Shown: positions 1 to 7,271 of the stretch, in pieces
Layout of the letters: every line of letters starts with the position of its first letter
Position numbering within the stretch: position 1 is the first letter of the stretch
DNA from: Bacteroidales bacterium
GTDB taxonomy: Bacteria > Bacteroidota > Bacteroidia > Bacteroidales > DTU049
NCBI GenBank assembly: GCA_018432645.1
Contig: JAHDSP010000052.1
Location: 1-8,119, forward strand
DNA: 8,119 bases
Direction of reading: 5' to 3'
The notes under the pieces: model-generated
Seen by the model: the letters and a program-made list of their open reading frames with translations, nothing else
Database searches by the model: none
What the model was told of the DNA's origin: nothing
Made by a program: the position numbers and the translations under genes

Positions 1-619
1 TAATGCTGATAAAAAGCTATTCAAGCTATTTACTTTTTCGAGACTAAAAATACCACAATATCGCATAATAAATGAATATATTAGAATAATATCAGACCAC
101 ATAGAATGGCAGATTTCATTTATTCCCGAGATTAGCACACGCGAATTTATCCAAGGCATTTTTAAAGATCAAGAATTTGAATTAGGAAACAAAAATGCAC
201 TAATAAACTGTAGAATACAAAATATCGAGATGCTGCCACCACCAGAGTTTAAAGAAACCATGACACTTAAAACACTCTCTCCCATCTGTCTGACACTCAA
301 AAGAGATAATGGATCTGATGAATACATTTCTCCCACTCATCAGATGGCTCTGCCACTTATCAAACAAAATCTACTAGACAAATACAAAGCTTTCCAAGGA
401 AAAGGCTTTCCTGATTCTGATTTTGATTTTAAAGTAATTAATGAACCACGCTCTTCACTAATTACTATCAAAGCTGATACGCCACAAGAGAGCAAAGTAC
501 GTGGATATAGCTGCATTTTTCAACTGACAGCACCAATAGAACTTATGAAAATAGCCTATGATGGAGGAGTAGGGAGTAAAAACAGCATGGGGTTTGGGAT
601 GGTGGAGGTAGAAAAATGA
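1..619 (+). CDS. cas6: Cas6 CRISPR RNA endoribonuclease, 5' end missing
   Basis: Cas6 cuts the CRISPR array transcript within each repeat to release crRNAs and, in type I-B, often stays with the Cascade complex. The frame is open from base 2 with no stop, so the gene enters from the left; 205 residues are visible. By usual family length (about 240 aa) some 35-50 N-terminal residues, probably including part of the active site, lie outside. The visible part begins with a KLFTFSRLKIP stretch, typical of the first ferredoxin-like domain. It ends with the glycine-rich loop GGVGSKNSMGFGMVEV (about bases 562-612), the Cas6 signature that contacts RNA. An ATG at 230 lies inside the domain and is not the start. 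The stop is at 617-619. Three hand-counted 60-base lines give about 39% GC, higher than the effector genes downstream. The family call is firm; the catalytic residues cannot be judged. Confidence 0.93.
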   Translation, partial: NADKKLFKLFTFSRLKIPQYRIINEYIRIISDHIEWQISFIPEISTREFIQGIFKDQEFELGNKNALINCRIQNIEMLPPPEFKETMTLKTLSPICLTLKRDNGSDEYISPTHQMALPLIKQNLLDKYKAFQGKGFPDSDFDFKVINEPRSSLITIKADTPQESKVRGYSCIFQLTAPIELMKIAYDGGVGSKNSMGFGMVEVEK

Positions 620-756
620 AAAATTTAAAATAAATATTTAATTAATGAAGCAAATAATATCTTTAAATTATAGAAAAATTTGCATAAAATAAAAATCATA
701 TATACATTTGGAGAAAAATTATAATAATAAAAATTGAATAGAAAAAATAGTAAGAT
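620..756. other. AT-rich intergenic region between cas6 and the effector genes
   Basis: This is the first part of a 335-base gap (620-954) between the cas6 stop and the cas8b start, much longer than the other spacings in the operon (11-53 bases, or an overlap). It is very AT-rich. It contains an 8-base self-complementary TTAATTAA at 638-645 and the promoter match at 679-710. I see no convincing GC-rich stem with a T-tract, so no terminator for cas6 is called. No tRNA, riboswitch or CRISPR repeat was seen. The rest of the gap, 757-942, is the small frame described separately. Confidence 0.6.
679..710 (+). promoter_or_regulatory. Bacteroidota-type promoter for the effector operon
   Basis: TTTG at 679-682 is followed by exactly 20 bases and then TACATTTG at 703-710. 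This matches the known Bacteroides/Flavobacterium sigma-ABfr consensus (-33 TTTG, 19-21 nt, -7 TAnnTTTG) with no mismatch. Transcription would start a few bases after 710, leaving a leader of about 40 bases before the ATG at 757 and about 240 before cas8b. It would separate cas8b-cas7-cas5-cas3-cas4 from cas6 in transcription. The match is seen directly; activity is inferred, and short AT-rich motifs can occur by chance in this background. Confidence 0.6.
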
Positions 757-942
757 ATGAGTTTAGATACCGTACTTCAGATAGGCAAAATTTATAGAGA
801 GAATGAGAATGCATGGAAATATCATGAACAAATCAACCACGTAATGAAAAACTGTACAAAGCTATTTAAAAAATTTTTTTATATTTGCCCTAAAACTATT
901 TTGATTTTCACGTTCATTTTTTTATATAATCCCTCAAAGTAA
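757..942 (+). pseudogene. Probable decayed 5' remnant of another cas8b/csh1-type gene
   Basis: This is a 61-codon frame lying 46 bases after the -7 box and 12 bases before cas8b. Residues 1-31 (start MSLDTVLQIGKIYRENENAW, then KYHEQINHVMK) look like a normal, polar, helical protein start. They resemble, from memory, the N-termini of a different Csh1/TM1802-like group of Cas8b proteins in Bacteroidota. They do not resemble the start of the Cas8b encoded next. After about codon 32 the sequence becomes a Lys/Phe/Ile-rich run translated from A and T tracts (A6 at 868-873, T7 at 874-880), as expected of decayed or junction DNA. No alternative frame continues the protein, since both carry early stops. 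I infer a fossil left when the effector genes were replaced. It may still be translated as a short upstream frame. Alternatives are a small genuine leader peptide or chance. The family assignment is from memory and unverified. Confidence 0.42.
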
Positions 943-954
943 TTATTCTGAAAT

Positions 955-2805
955 ATGATTAAAGAAATCTGCCAATTTGTGGAAATTATTGAAGAGCAAA
1001 TCCCCAATATATTTGAGGAAGGAGTTAAACTCAAGGAAGGTGTTTACATAGCTCTGGACATTGGATTAGAGGATGGTAAATATGTGCTCAAAAATGTTGA
1101 CGAAAACGGAAATATCCTTAAAGAAGATATTGGATTATATAAAAAAGATGAAGAAATAAATCCTTTTTTCGAAAAATGTCGGCTGATACTTCAATATTCA
1201 ACGCCGGTTTCATCAGCCAAGATTTTTAATCCCAACAAGAAAATTTTTAATCTAACATGTAATCCTTATGCAATAGGGTTTACCAAAAAAATCATTAATA
1301 AAAATATTGAAAGTATCGGAAAGGATGGGATTTTAGAAGAATTAACACAGCAGTATTTCAAAAAGGCTGAAGTGTTCGTTGAAGAAGGAAAAGCTAAAAT
1401 TTGGTTTGAAGGGTTTAAAAGCTATCTAAAAGAGAATTTTTGGGATTTATTGGAAAAGATTGATTATGCCAGTTTAAAAAATGATTATTCCATTATTTTC
1501 TTTTTAAAAAGTCTTACTATTGAAGACTTTAAAATTCCATATCAAAAGTATTTAAAGCAAAATGTATTCAACAAAGCCGATTATAACATATTATATGAGG
1601 ATATAACATATGGGATTAGCGACAGTCTAAGTACATTTAACGACAAAAAACGTTTTTTGCAGCATCAATCTGCCAGTTTTAGATATAATTATCGTATACA
1701 TGGCGGAGATGCCCAATTGGTGTGGAAATTCTATCAACTTAACCAAAATAAGCAATTGCCAAATCCATTACCTATTTTCGTTGACAGAAATGAAGCAGAC
1801 TTGAATGCCAATGTTGTAAAGCTTTTCAATCACGACGGAGTTGTCGGCTATTCTGAGATAATTAGTTCTTTGCTGAATATAAAAGGAACAGATTTACAAA
1901 ACTTTTATCTTTTATTCATCCATAAAGGGCGAATCGTTGATTTAGATTTTGTGCCTGTTTTTAAATACACTTTAAAAGACAAGGATGGCAACGACTTTAT
2001 CGTAAAAGAACTCTTTGGTGCAGAACCTATTATTTATTTCAACAGCAAGGAACACAATGTGTTTGATTTTCAATTTATTATTGTAAATTATATCTTCAAC
2101 AATCAGTTAATTCAGAAAACCAAAGCAGGTACTTTGTGGCTTAAATATTTTGAAGATATTGAAATAAAAACTGAGTATGGCTTAACCGAGACGATCTACA
2201 ACCTCATTTACAAATATCGAAAAGCTTGGTATGATTTTATTTATAAATCAAAACAACAAGAAATCACGATAACAATGATAAATGAAATGTTTAAAGATTC
2301 TATTGTTGATGATTTAAGACATGATGAAGAATTTAAGAAAACTTCTCAAATACGAAAAAAACTCAGCCTTTGGTTTGGTTTACAACCTTTGTTTGATAAC
2401 AATTTTAATAAAAGAAATAATATGGCAAATAAGACAGTTGAATTACAGACGAAGATTCGTGAAATTGCCCAAAACGAATCTTTACACATCTCAACCGATG
2501 ATGAATTCGCATTTGCAGCTGGACAAATTATTTGGAAATTATTGATCCAGAGTGAATCAGCAAATAGATCACATGCACTACTCGAACCATTTCTACAAAA
2601 AACAGAACCTATTCTTTTTAAACAAGCAATTGCAAATACTTTCAATATGTACAAATACAAGTTTGTATTGTATCCAAACAAATACGAATTTGACAAACTT
2701 TTTAGTGAAGTCATGGGGTATGAGCCGGACATTAAAAACATGAAAGAACATCTGCCTATGATTTTGGCAGGTTACTTTTCTGAATCAGTTTTTAAAAAAC
2801 AATAA
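955..2805 (+). CDS. cas8b: Cas8b/Csh1, large subunit of type I-B Cascade
   Basis: Cas8b is the large subunit of the crRNA-guided surveillance complex; it recognises the PAM, opens target DNA and helps recruit Cas3. The protein has 616 aa, within the usual range for Csh1. The N-terminal domain carries KLKEGVYIALDIG (residues 25-37) and, at 88-107, AKIFNPNKKIFNLTCNPYAI, a block I associate with Bacteroidota Csh1. The C-terminal part (about 490-616) is helical with Csh1-like motifs: DDEFAFAAGQ (516-525), ALLEPFLQK (541-549), SEVMGYEPD (584-592) and MILAGYFSES (602-611). This part corresponds to the fused small-subunit domain. The start at 955 gives a family-like N-terminus; no Shine-Dalgarno is visible. 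cas7 follows 20 bases after the stop. Four hand-counted 60-base lines give about 28% GC, lower than cas6 or cas4. The sequence differs from the N-terminal relic at 757. Confidence 0.9.
   Translation: MIKEICQFVEIIEEQIPNIFEEGVKLKEGVYIALDIGLEDGKYVLKNVDENGNILKEDIGLYKKDEEINPFFEKCRLILQYSTPVSSAKIFNPNKKIFNLTCNPYAIGFTKKIINKNIESIGKDGILEELTQQYFKKAEVFVEEGKAKIWFEGFKSYLKENFWDLLEKIDYASLKNDYSIIFFLKSLTIEDFKIPYQKYLKQNVFNKADYNILYEDITYGISDSLSTFNDKKRFLQHQSASFRYNYRIHGGDAQLVWKFYQLNQNKQLPNPLPIFVDRNEADLNANVVKLFNHDGVVGYSEIISSLLNIKGTDLQNFYLLFIHKGRIVDLDFVPVFKYTLKDKDGNDFIVKELFGAEPIIYFNSKEHNVFDFQFIIVNYIFNNQLIQKTKAGTLWLKYFEDIEIKTEYGLTETIYNLIYKYRKAWYDFIYKSKQQEITITMINEMFKDSIVDDLRHDEEFKKTSQIRKKLSLWFGLQPLFDNNFNKRNNMANKTVELQTKIREIAQNESLHISTDDEFAFAAGQIIWKLLIQSESANRSHALLEPFLQKTEPILFKQAIANTFNMYKYKFVLYPNKYEFDKLFSEVMGYEPDIKNMKEHLPMILAGYFSESVFKKQ
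2422..2805 (+). CDS. cas11b: Possible internally initiated Cas11b small subunit within cas8b
   Basis: In several type I-B, I-C and I-D systems the small subunit Cas11 is made by separate translation from an internal start inside the large-subunit gene. Here an in-frame ATG at 2422 (Met490 of Cas8b) follows an A-rich stretch (AATAAAAGAAATAAT), which suits Bacteroidota initiation. The product would be 127 aa, nearly all helical, beginning MANKTVELQTKIREIAQNES and carrying the DDEFAFAAGQ, ALLEPFLQK and MILAGYFSES motifs. Size and position fit known Cas11b. Upstream in-frame ATGs at 2275 and 2287 (176 or 172 aa) are alternatives. This is inference from architecture; no initiation signal proves it. 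Confidence 0.5.
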   Translation: MANKTVELQTKIREIAQNESLHISTDDEFAFAAGQIIWKLLIQSESANRSHALLEPFLQKTEPILFKQAIANTFNMYKYKFVLYPNKYEFDKLFSEVMGYEPDIKNMKEHLPMILAGYFSESVFKKQ

Positions 2806-2825
2806 CCATTTAAAATAAAATCATT

Positions 2826-3758
2826 ATGACTTATTCAAACAGAATTTATGGCGCAGCATTAATAAAAGCAATTAATTCAAATTACAATGCTGATTTTTCA
2901 GGTCAACCAAGAACACTTCCAAATGGAGTAGTTTACGCTACAGACAAAGCATTGAAATATGCCATCAAGAATTTTATAAAAGAAAACTATCCATTTGAGA
3001 AAGTATTCTATTTCAAACGATTCAACGAGGAGTTTATCCCATATAGCCTGGATGACGCTTTTGTCGCAGCTTTCCCTGAACATGAGGATGAAAAGGATAA
3101 AAAAATTATTGCAAAAGATCTTTTGAGTTGCATCGATATACGTTTATTTGGAGCAACCTTCGCAAAAAAAGCTAAAAAGAACAATGTAGCCATTTCCATT
3201 CATGGTCCAGTGCAAATCACACACGGCATAAATATTTGGCATGAAAACAATTTTTACTCAGAACAAATCATGTCACCTTTTAGGAATCCGAATGAGGACA
3301 ACGAAGATAATATGGCTACTACACTTGGCCGTCAAAGTCGATTACATGAAGGGCATTATTTGCATCACTTTTCTGTAAATCCCAAAAATCTTGAAGAAAT
3401 ACTTGAATTGGCAGGAAATGAGGCAAAAACACTTACTGCTGATGATATTGCCAAGTTAAAAGAAGCATTGCAAAGGGGAGTTACTTATTATGATTCTGCG
3501 GCAAAAGCTGGTTGCGAAAATGAGTTATTAGTTTGGGTTATATTAAAACCTGAATCGAAACTTGTTATGCCCAATTTTACTCAACTAATGAAAATGTGCA
3601 AAGAAAAAGTCGATGATAAAGTTCAACTTGATCTGGCTGAATTGAAAAAGGTTAGTGATGCTAATAAAAATGAAATAGAAGCAGTTGAAATTTATATTAA
3701 TAATGCTTCAATACTTATTGTAAATGCGCCAGATGAGGCTATTATTACAAATTTATAA
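2826..3758 (+). CDS. cas7: Cas7/Csh2, backbone subunit of type I-B Cascade
   Basis: Cas7 polymerises along the crRNA spacer, forming the helical backbone of Cascade and displaying the guide for base-pairing. The protein has 310 aa, normal for Csh2. Family marks include the N-terminal NRIYGAALIKAINSNYNADF (residues 5-24). CIDIRLFGATFAKK (102-115) is next, followed by the conserved ISIHGPVQITHGIN (123-136), the core RRM-like strand and loop region of Csd2/Csh2 proteins. LGRQSRLHEGHYLHHFSVNP (167-186) and the C-terminal VWVILKPESKLVMPN (236-250) complete the pattern. It starts 20 bases after cas8b, so the two are probably co-transcribed and perhaps coupled. cas5 begins 51 bases downstream; that spacer holds no clear promoter or terminator. 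No truncation or missing block is evident. Confidence 0.94.
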   Translation: MTYSNRIYGAALIKAINSNYNADFSGQPRTLPNGVVYATDKALKYAIKNFIKENYPFEKVFYFKRFNEEFIPYSLDDAFVAAFPEHEDEKDKKIIAKDLLSCIDIRLFGATFAKKAKKNNVAISIHGPVQITHGINIWHENNFYSEQIMSPFRNPNEDNEDNMATTLGRQSRLHEGHYLHHFSVNPKNLEEILELAGNEAKTLTADDIAKLKEALQRGVTYYDSAAKAGCENELLVWVILKPESKLVMPNFTQLMKMCKEKVDDKVQLDLAELKKVSDANKNEIEAVEIYINNASILIVNAPDEAIITNL

Positions 3759-3809
3759 TTCGAAACTCTTGAATCTTCAAAAATCACTTTAGGGTTAAAT
3801 CATTGAAAA

Positions 3810-4604
3810 ATGGTAACATTAGTTTCAATCAACATCAAATCGGATTTTGGTTTTTTAAAAAAACCTGATACCAATGATCCAATTTACTTGACCTTCAATA
3901 TGCTCCATAAACCTTGTCTTTTAGGAATATTGGGAGCTATTGTTGGTGAAAAAGGATTTCAGAATTATGGAGTGATGCCTGAATACTACCAAAAACTAAA
4001 AGGTATAAAAGTGTCAATTGCACCATTAAAAGAAAACGGAAAGATTTACCATGAAAACGGGAACTTTACAAAAACAGTGATAAAATACAACAATACAACT
4101 GGCTTGGCAAGTGAAGAAGAAAGTGGAAATTTAATGATTACAGAGCAAACTTTGGTAGCTCCAGCATTTAAATGTTGGATTTTGCTTAACTTGGAATGCG
4201 AAATTGAAGCTAAACTCTTCAATTTCCTGAAAGAAAACAAAGCGGAATATTTGCCATATCTAGGCAAGAATGAATTTTCACTTTGGTGGGATAATTTTAA
4301 CGAGTATGAATATGAACCATTTTATCCAAACAAAGAATTTCAAATAAATAGCTTATTCATAAAAGAGGAAACAGTAAAGGAAGGCCAAATAAAAGCTCGT
4401 TTTATTCCCGGTATTTTATCCATGTCTGAAAAAAAATTTATATATTTTGAAAGACTTCCCATTGGCTATATTGAATCTCCTCTATTTCAATACGAATATA
4501 AAGACTTCGCATTCACAAACTGTGATTTGAGAGAAGATTACGTTTTGCCAGAATCATACCCATTGTATAGACTATCGAATAATGAAATCATTCAATTGTT
4601 CTAA
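3810..4604 (+). CDS. cas5: Cas5b (Cas5h), crRNA 5'-handle-binding Cascade subunit
   Basis: Cas5 caps the 5' handle end of the crRNA in Cascade and contacts Cas8b and the first Cas7. The protein has 264 aa, usual for Cas5h. The N-terminus carries a beta-strand VSINIKSDFGFLKKP followed by LTFNMLHKPCLLGILGAIVG (residues 27-46), the family's first conserved block. YLPYLGKNEF (147-156) matches the Cas5 'PYLG+NEF' motif. YIESPLFQYEY (220-230) precedes the C-terminal end. I see no reason to assign it RNA-cleaving activity, since Cas6 is present. The start at 3810 lies 51 bases after cas7. The last 23 bases overlap the start of cas3 in another frame, which suggests translational coupling of the two genes. 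Confidence 0.92.
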   Translation: MVTLVSINIKSDFGFLKKPDTNDPIYLTFNMLHKPCLLGILGAIVGEKGFQNYGVMPEYYQKLKGIKVSIAPLKENGKIYHENGNFTKTVIKYNNTTGLASEEESGNLMITEQTLVAPAFKCWILLNLECEIEAKLFNFLKENKAEYLPYLGKNEFSLWWDNFNEYEYEPFYPNKEFQINSLFIKEETVKEGQIKARFIPGILSMSEKKFIYFERLPIGYIESPLFQYEYKDFAFTNCDLREDYVLPESYPLYRLSNNEIIQLF

Positions 4605-7260
4605 AGATATTATAGATAACATTTTAACAATTTTTGGAAACCTTTCAAAAACATATTATGCTCATTTATCCAAGGATATATCTGAGAAGGAAACTCTTTT
4701 TAATCACTCTCTATTGGTTTCAAAATACTGTTTAAAATTGATTGAATCTAATGAAATAGATCATTTACTCGATTCATTGATCGAAAGGATCATGGAGCTT
4801 TTACAAATTAAGAATAAAAGAGAGTGGGGAAGCTTATTCAAAGAGATATTCATTGCAGCCATTGTTTATCATGATATGGGAAAGATAAATCCCAATTTTC
4901 AAGTCATTAAAATGGAAAATGAATCATTCTCTTTAAATAATAAATTGTCTTTTCAATCAAATCATTCCTTGCTTGGAGCATATTTATTCTCAAATATCTA
5001 TTTCAAAAAAACATTTGAAAACAATGAGTTAAATGATGATGAAAAACTTACTCTCTATTTTTCAATTCATATTTTCGCCAGTACTATTATAAAACACCAC
5101 AATACGAGCATTGATTTTTCATTAGATTTTGAAAAACAACAAATCGACGATTGCTATTCGTTTTTAGAAACATATAATCTCTATTTTGATAAAAATTTTT
5201 GTTCGAGTTTCTATATCAGTGCAAGTTATATTTGGGGAGAATTCAGAGAAATAGCTGCAAACCAGGAGGTTTATTTTGATTTATTTGCATTAACCAAACT
5301 GCTATATTCTTTGTTAACCGCTTCCGATTTCTATGCAACAAACGAGTTTATGACAAAAATAGAAATTAATGAATTTGGGATACTAAACAAAGATAATAAG
5401 GAAAAACTTACAAAACATTTTAAAACTGTAAAGGATTATAATAAAGATTTGTACGAGAATTTTGAGTATTATCAATCTTTTCCTTGGGAAAAGTTGACAG
5501 AAAGAAATGCTTCAAATTTGAATGTTCTGAGACAAAAACTTACTGTTGAATTGATTTCGAATTTAAGAAAGCATTCTGATAGTAAATGCTTTTATCTCGA
5601 AGCTCCAACAGGTGCTGGAAAGACAAACTTATCGTTAGCGTTTGCAACCGAACTAATAAATATCGATTCTTCTTTGAATAAAATCTTCTATGTTTTCCCA
5701 TTTACCACATTAATTACCCAAACGTTTGAATCGATCAAGAAAACATTGGAGATAGACAATAACTATATCATTCAATTGCATTCTAAAGCTGGATTTCATG
5801 AAAAAGAAGACGGTACCTATGGATATGAAAAACAATTGTATTTAGATAATTTGTTTGTGAATTATCCGATTGCGCTCATGTCACATATACATTTTTTTAA
5901 CATTTTAAAAGGAAATGAAAAAGAAAGTAATTATCTATTACATCGATTATGCAATTCAATTGTGATAATAGACGAAATTCAAACCTATAATCCTGAACAT
6001 TGGGATAAGATTGTTTATTTCCTTGCGAACTATGCTAAAATATTCAACATCCGAGTTTTAATCATGTCGGCAACTCTTCCTAAAATTGATGCATTACATC
6101 CTGACTTGAATGGTTCATTTATTTCGTTAATTTCCAATCGTGATCAGTATTACTCAAATCAAAATTTTGCTGGTCGAGTTTCATTTGACTTCACCTTTGC
6201 TGACAAACAAAGACCAATAAATAAAGAAGATAAAGAAAACTACCTACTCGAATTATCAGATTTAATAAGCGAAAAAGCAGAACTTTATGCAAGTTTAAAT
6301 AATCAGAAAGTGAACATTTTGATTGAATTCATAACAAAAAAAACAGCTGCATTTTTCTTTAACCAACTGAATAATGATATTCGTTTTGAAGATTACAAGA
6401 TTCTTTTGCTTTCGGGCGACATATTGGAATTTAGAAGAAAGGAGATCATTAATTCTATTAAAGAACAAGTGTACCCAAAAGTGATTGTAGTCTCAACACA
6501 AGTTGTGGAGGCGGGCGTTGATATTGATATGGATATAGGATTTAAAGATCGTTCACTTATCGACAGTGATGAACAATTAGCTGGACGTATCAATCGCAAC
6601 GCATCAAAAAAAAATTGCATTGTTTACTTTTTTGATTTTGATAAGACAAGCACAATTTATGGGTCAGACAACCGCTACAAGATTCAGCAAACAGACAAAG
6701 ATATTTACAACGACTATAAAGATATACTGGTCAACAAAGAATTTCATGCATTATATGAAAAAGTTTTCGAAGAGAAACGCAATAAAATGAAAAGCAATTT
6801 TTTTGCAGCAGGCTATTATTATCAATATTTTAAAGAATTCAATTTTCCAAAGCTTCATTCAGAATTCAAATTAATTGAGGATAATGACAGTCAACAATTA
6901 TTTATTCCTATTAAGATACCTATTCCTTTTTTTGATAATATTTCAAATTTAGAAAAAATGAGAGTTCTTACAGAAGATAAAGAATACGTAGATGGAACGA
7001 AAGTTTTTGAATATTACGAAAAACTAATTAACTTGGAATTTGATGACTTTTCAATGAAAAAAATTGAATTAAAAAAGATTGGTTCCATCATGTCACAGTT
7101 TAGTATTTCCGTTTATCGGAAGCAACTCGAAGCTATTGCAGACATGCTTAACCCCGAAAAAAGCAAATATGGTTTTCAATATTTATTGAATTGGAATTTG
7201 TGCTATTCTCCGGAATCAGGTTTCGATTCGGAAAAAATTGATACCAGCTATTTTATTTAA
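4582..7260 (+). CDS. cas3: Cas3 HD nuclease-helicase, type I-B
   Basis: Cas3 is recruited to Cascade bound at a target, where it nicks, unwinds and degrades the displaced DNA strand. The 892-aa protein has both domains in one chain. The HD nuclease has His42 (LFNHSLL), His97-Asp98 (VYHDMGK), His128 (SNHSLLGAY), His172/173 (KHH) and Asp249 (TASDFYA). The SF2 helicase has Walker A APTGAGKT (341-348), motif Ia TTLITQTFE (375-383), the DEAH-type box DEIQ (464-467) and SAT (496-498). Its motif V is VSTQVVEAGVDIDMD (637-651) and motif VI QLAGRINRNA (665-674), with Arg669 and Arg672. All key residues appear present, so it looks active. The ATG at 4582 overlaps the end of cas5 by 23 bases and leaves about 40 residues before the first HD histidine, as is usual. 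cas4 follows 11 bases after the stop. Hand-counted lines vary from 22 to 42% GC, averaging near 32%. Confidence 0.96.
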   Translation: MKSFNCSKDIIDNILTIFGNLSKTYYAHLSKDISEKETLFNHSLLVSKYCLKLIESNEIDHLLDSLIERIMELLQIKNKREWGSLFKEIFIAAIVYHDMGKINPNFQVIKMENESFSLNNKLSFQSNHSLLGAYLFSNIYFKKTFENNELNDDEKLTLYFSIHIFASTIIKHHNTSIDFSLDFEKQQIDDCYSFLETYNLYFDKNFCSSFYISASYIWGEFREIAANQEVYFDLFALTKLLYSLLTASDFYATNEFMTKIEINEFGILNKDNKEKLTKHFKTVKDYNKDLYENFEYYQSFPWEKLTERNASNLNVLRQKLTVELISNLRKHSDSKCFYLEAPTGAGKTNLSLAFATELINIDSSLNKIFYVFPFTTLITQTFESIKKTLEIDNNYIIQLHSKAGFHEKEDGTYGYEKQLYLDNLFVNYPIALMSHIHFFNILKGNEKESNYLLHRLCNSIVIIDEIQTYNPEHWDKIVYFLANYAKIFNIRVLIMSATLPKIDALHPDLNGSFISLISNRDQYYSNQNFAGRVSFDFTFADKQRPINKEDKENYLLELSDLISEKAELYASLNNQKVNILIEFITKKTAAFFFNQLNNDIRFEDYKILLLSGDILEFRRKEIINSIKEQVYPKVIVVSTQVVEAGVDIDMDIGFKDRSLIDSDEQLAGRINRNASKKNCIVYFFDFDKTSTIYGSDNRYKIQQTDKDIYNDYKDILVNKEFHALYEKVFEEKRNKMKSNFFAAGYYYQYFKEFNFPKLHSEFKLIEDNDSQQLFIPIKIPIPFFDNISNLEKMRVLTEDKEYVDGTKVFEYYEKLINLEFDDFSMKKIELKKIGSIMSQFSISVYRKQLEAIADMLNPEKSKYGFQYLLNWNLCYSPESGFDSEKIDTSYFI

Positions 7261-7271
7261 TTGTTAAACAT

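Noticed and set aside
620..700. Rho-independent terminator after cas6
   Set aside because: Only weak, all-A/T self-complementary stretches such as TTAATTAA are present; there is no stable stem followed by a T-tract.
757..942. A small membrane or toxin-like peptide, because of the hydrophobic tail (KTILIFTFIFLYNPSK)
   Set aside because: The hydrophobic end arises from T-rich tracts and the first half is polar and helical, more like a truncated cytosolic protein. No antitoxin-like partner or RNA antitoxin structure is apparent. A relic fits better, though not proven.
2346..2741. 131-codon open frame on the minus strand inside cas8b
   Set aside because: It lies wholly within a well-supported gene, has no family-like motif and a Ser/Leu/Phe-rich makeup typical of antisense translation of AT-rich coding DNA.
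2321..2743. Two small plus-strand frames (2321-2545 and 2552-2743) overlapping the end of cas8b
   Set aside because: Both are out-of-frame readings of the conserved Csh1 C-terminus, show no recognisable protein pattern, and compete with a convincing in-frame product.
3759..3809. Regulatory hairpin or promoter between cas7 and cas5
   Set aside because: The only symmetry, TTGAA-TC-TTCAA, has a two-base loop and cannot form a useful hairpin; no TAnnTTTG box is present.
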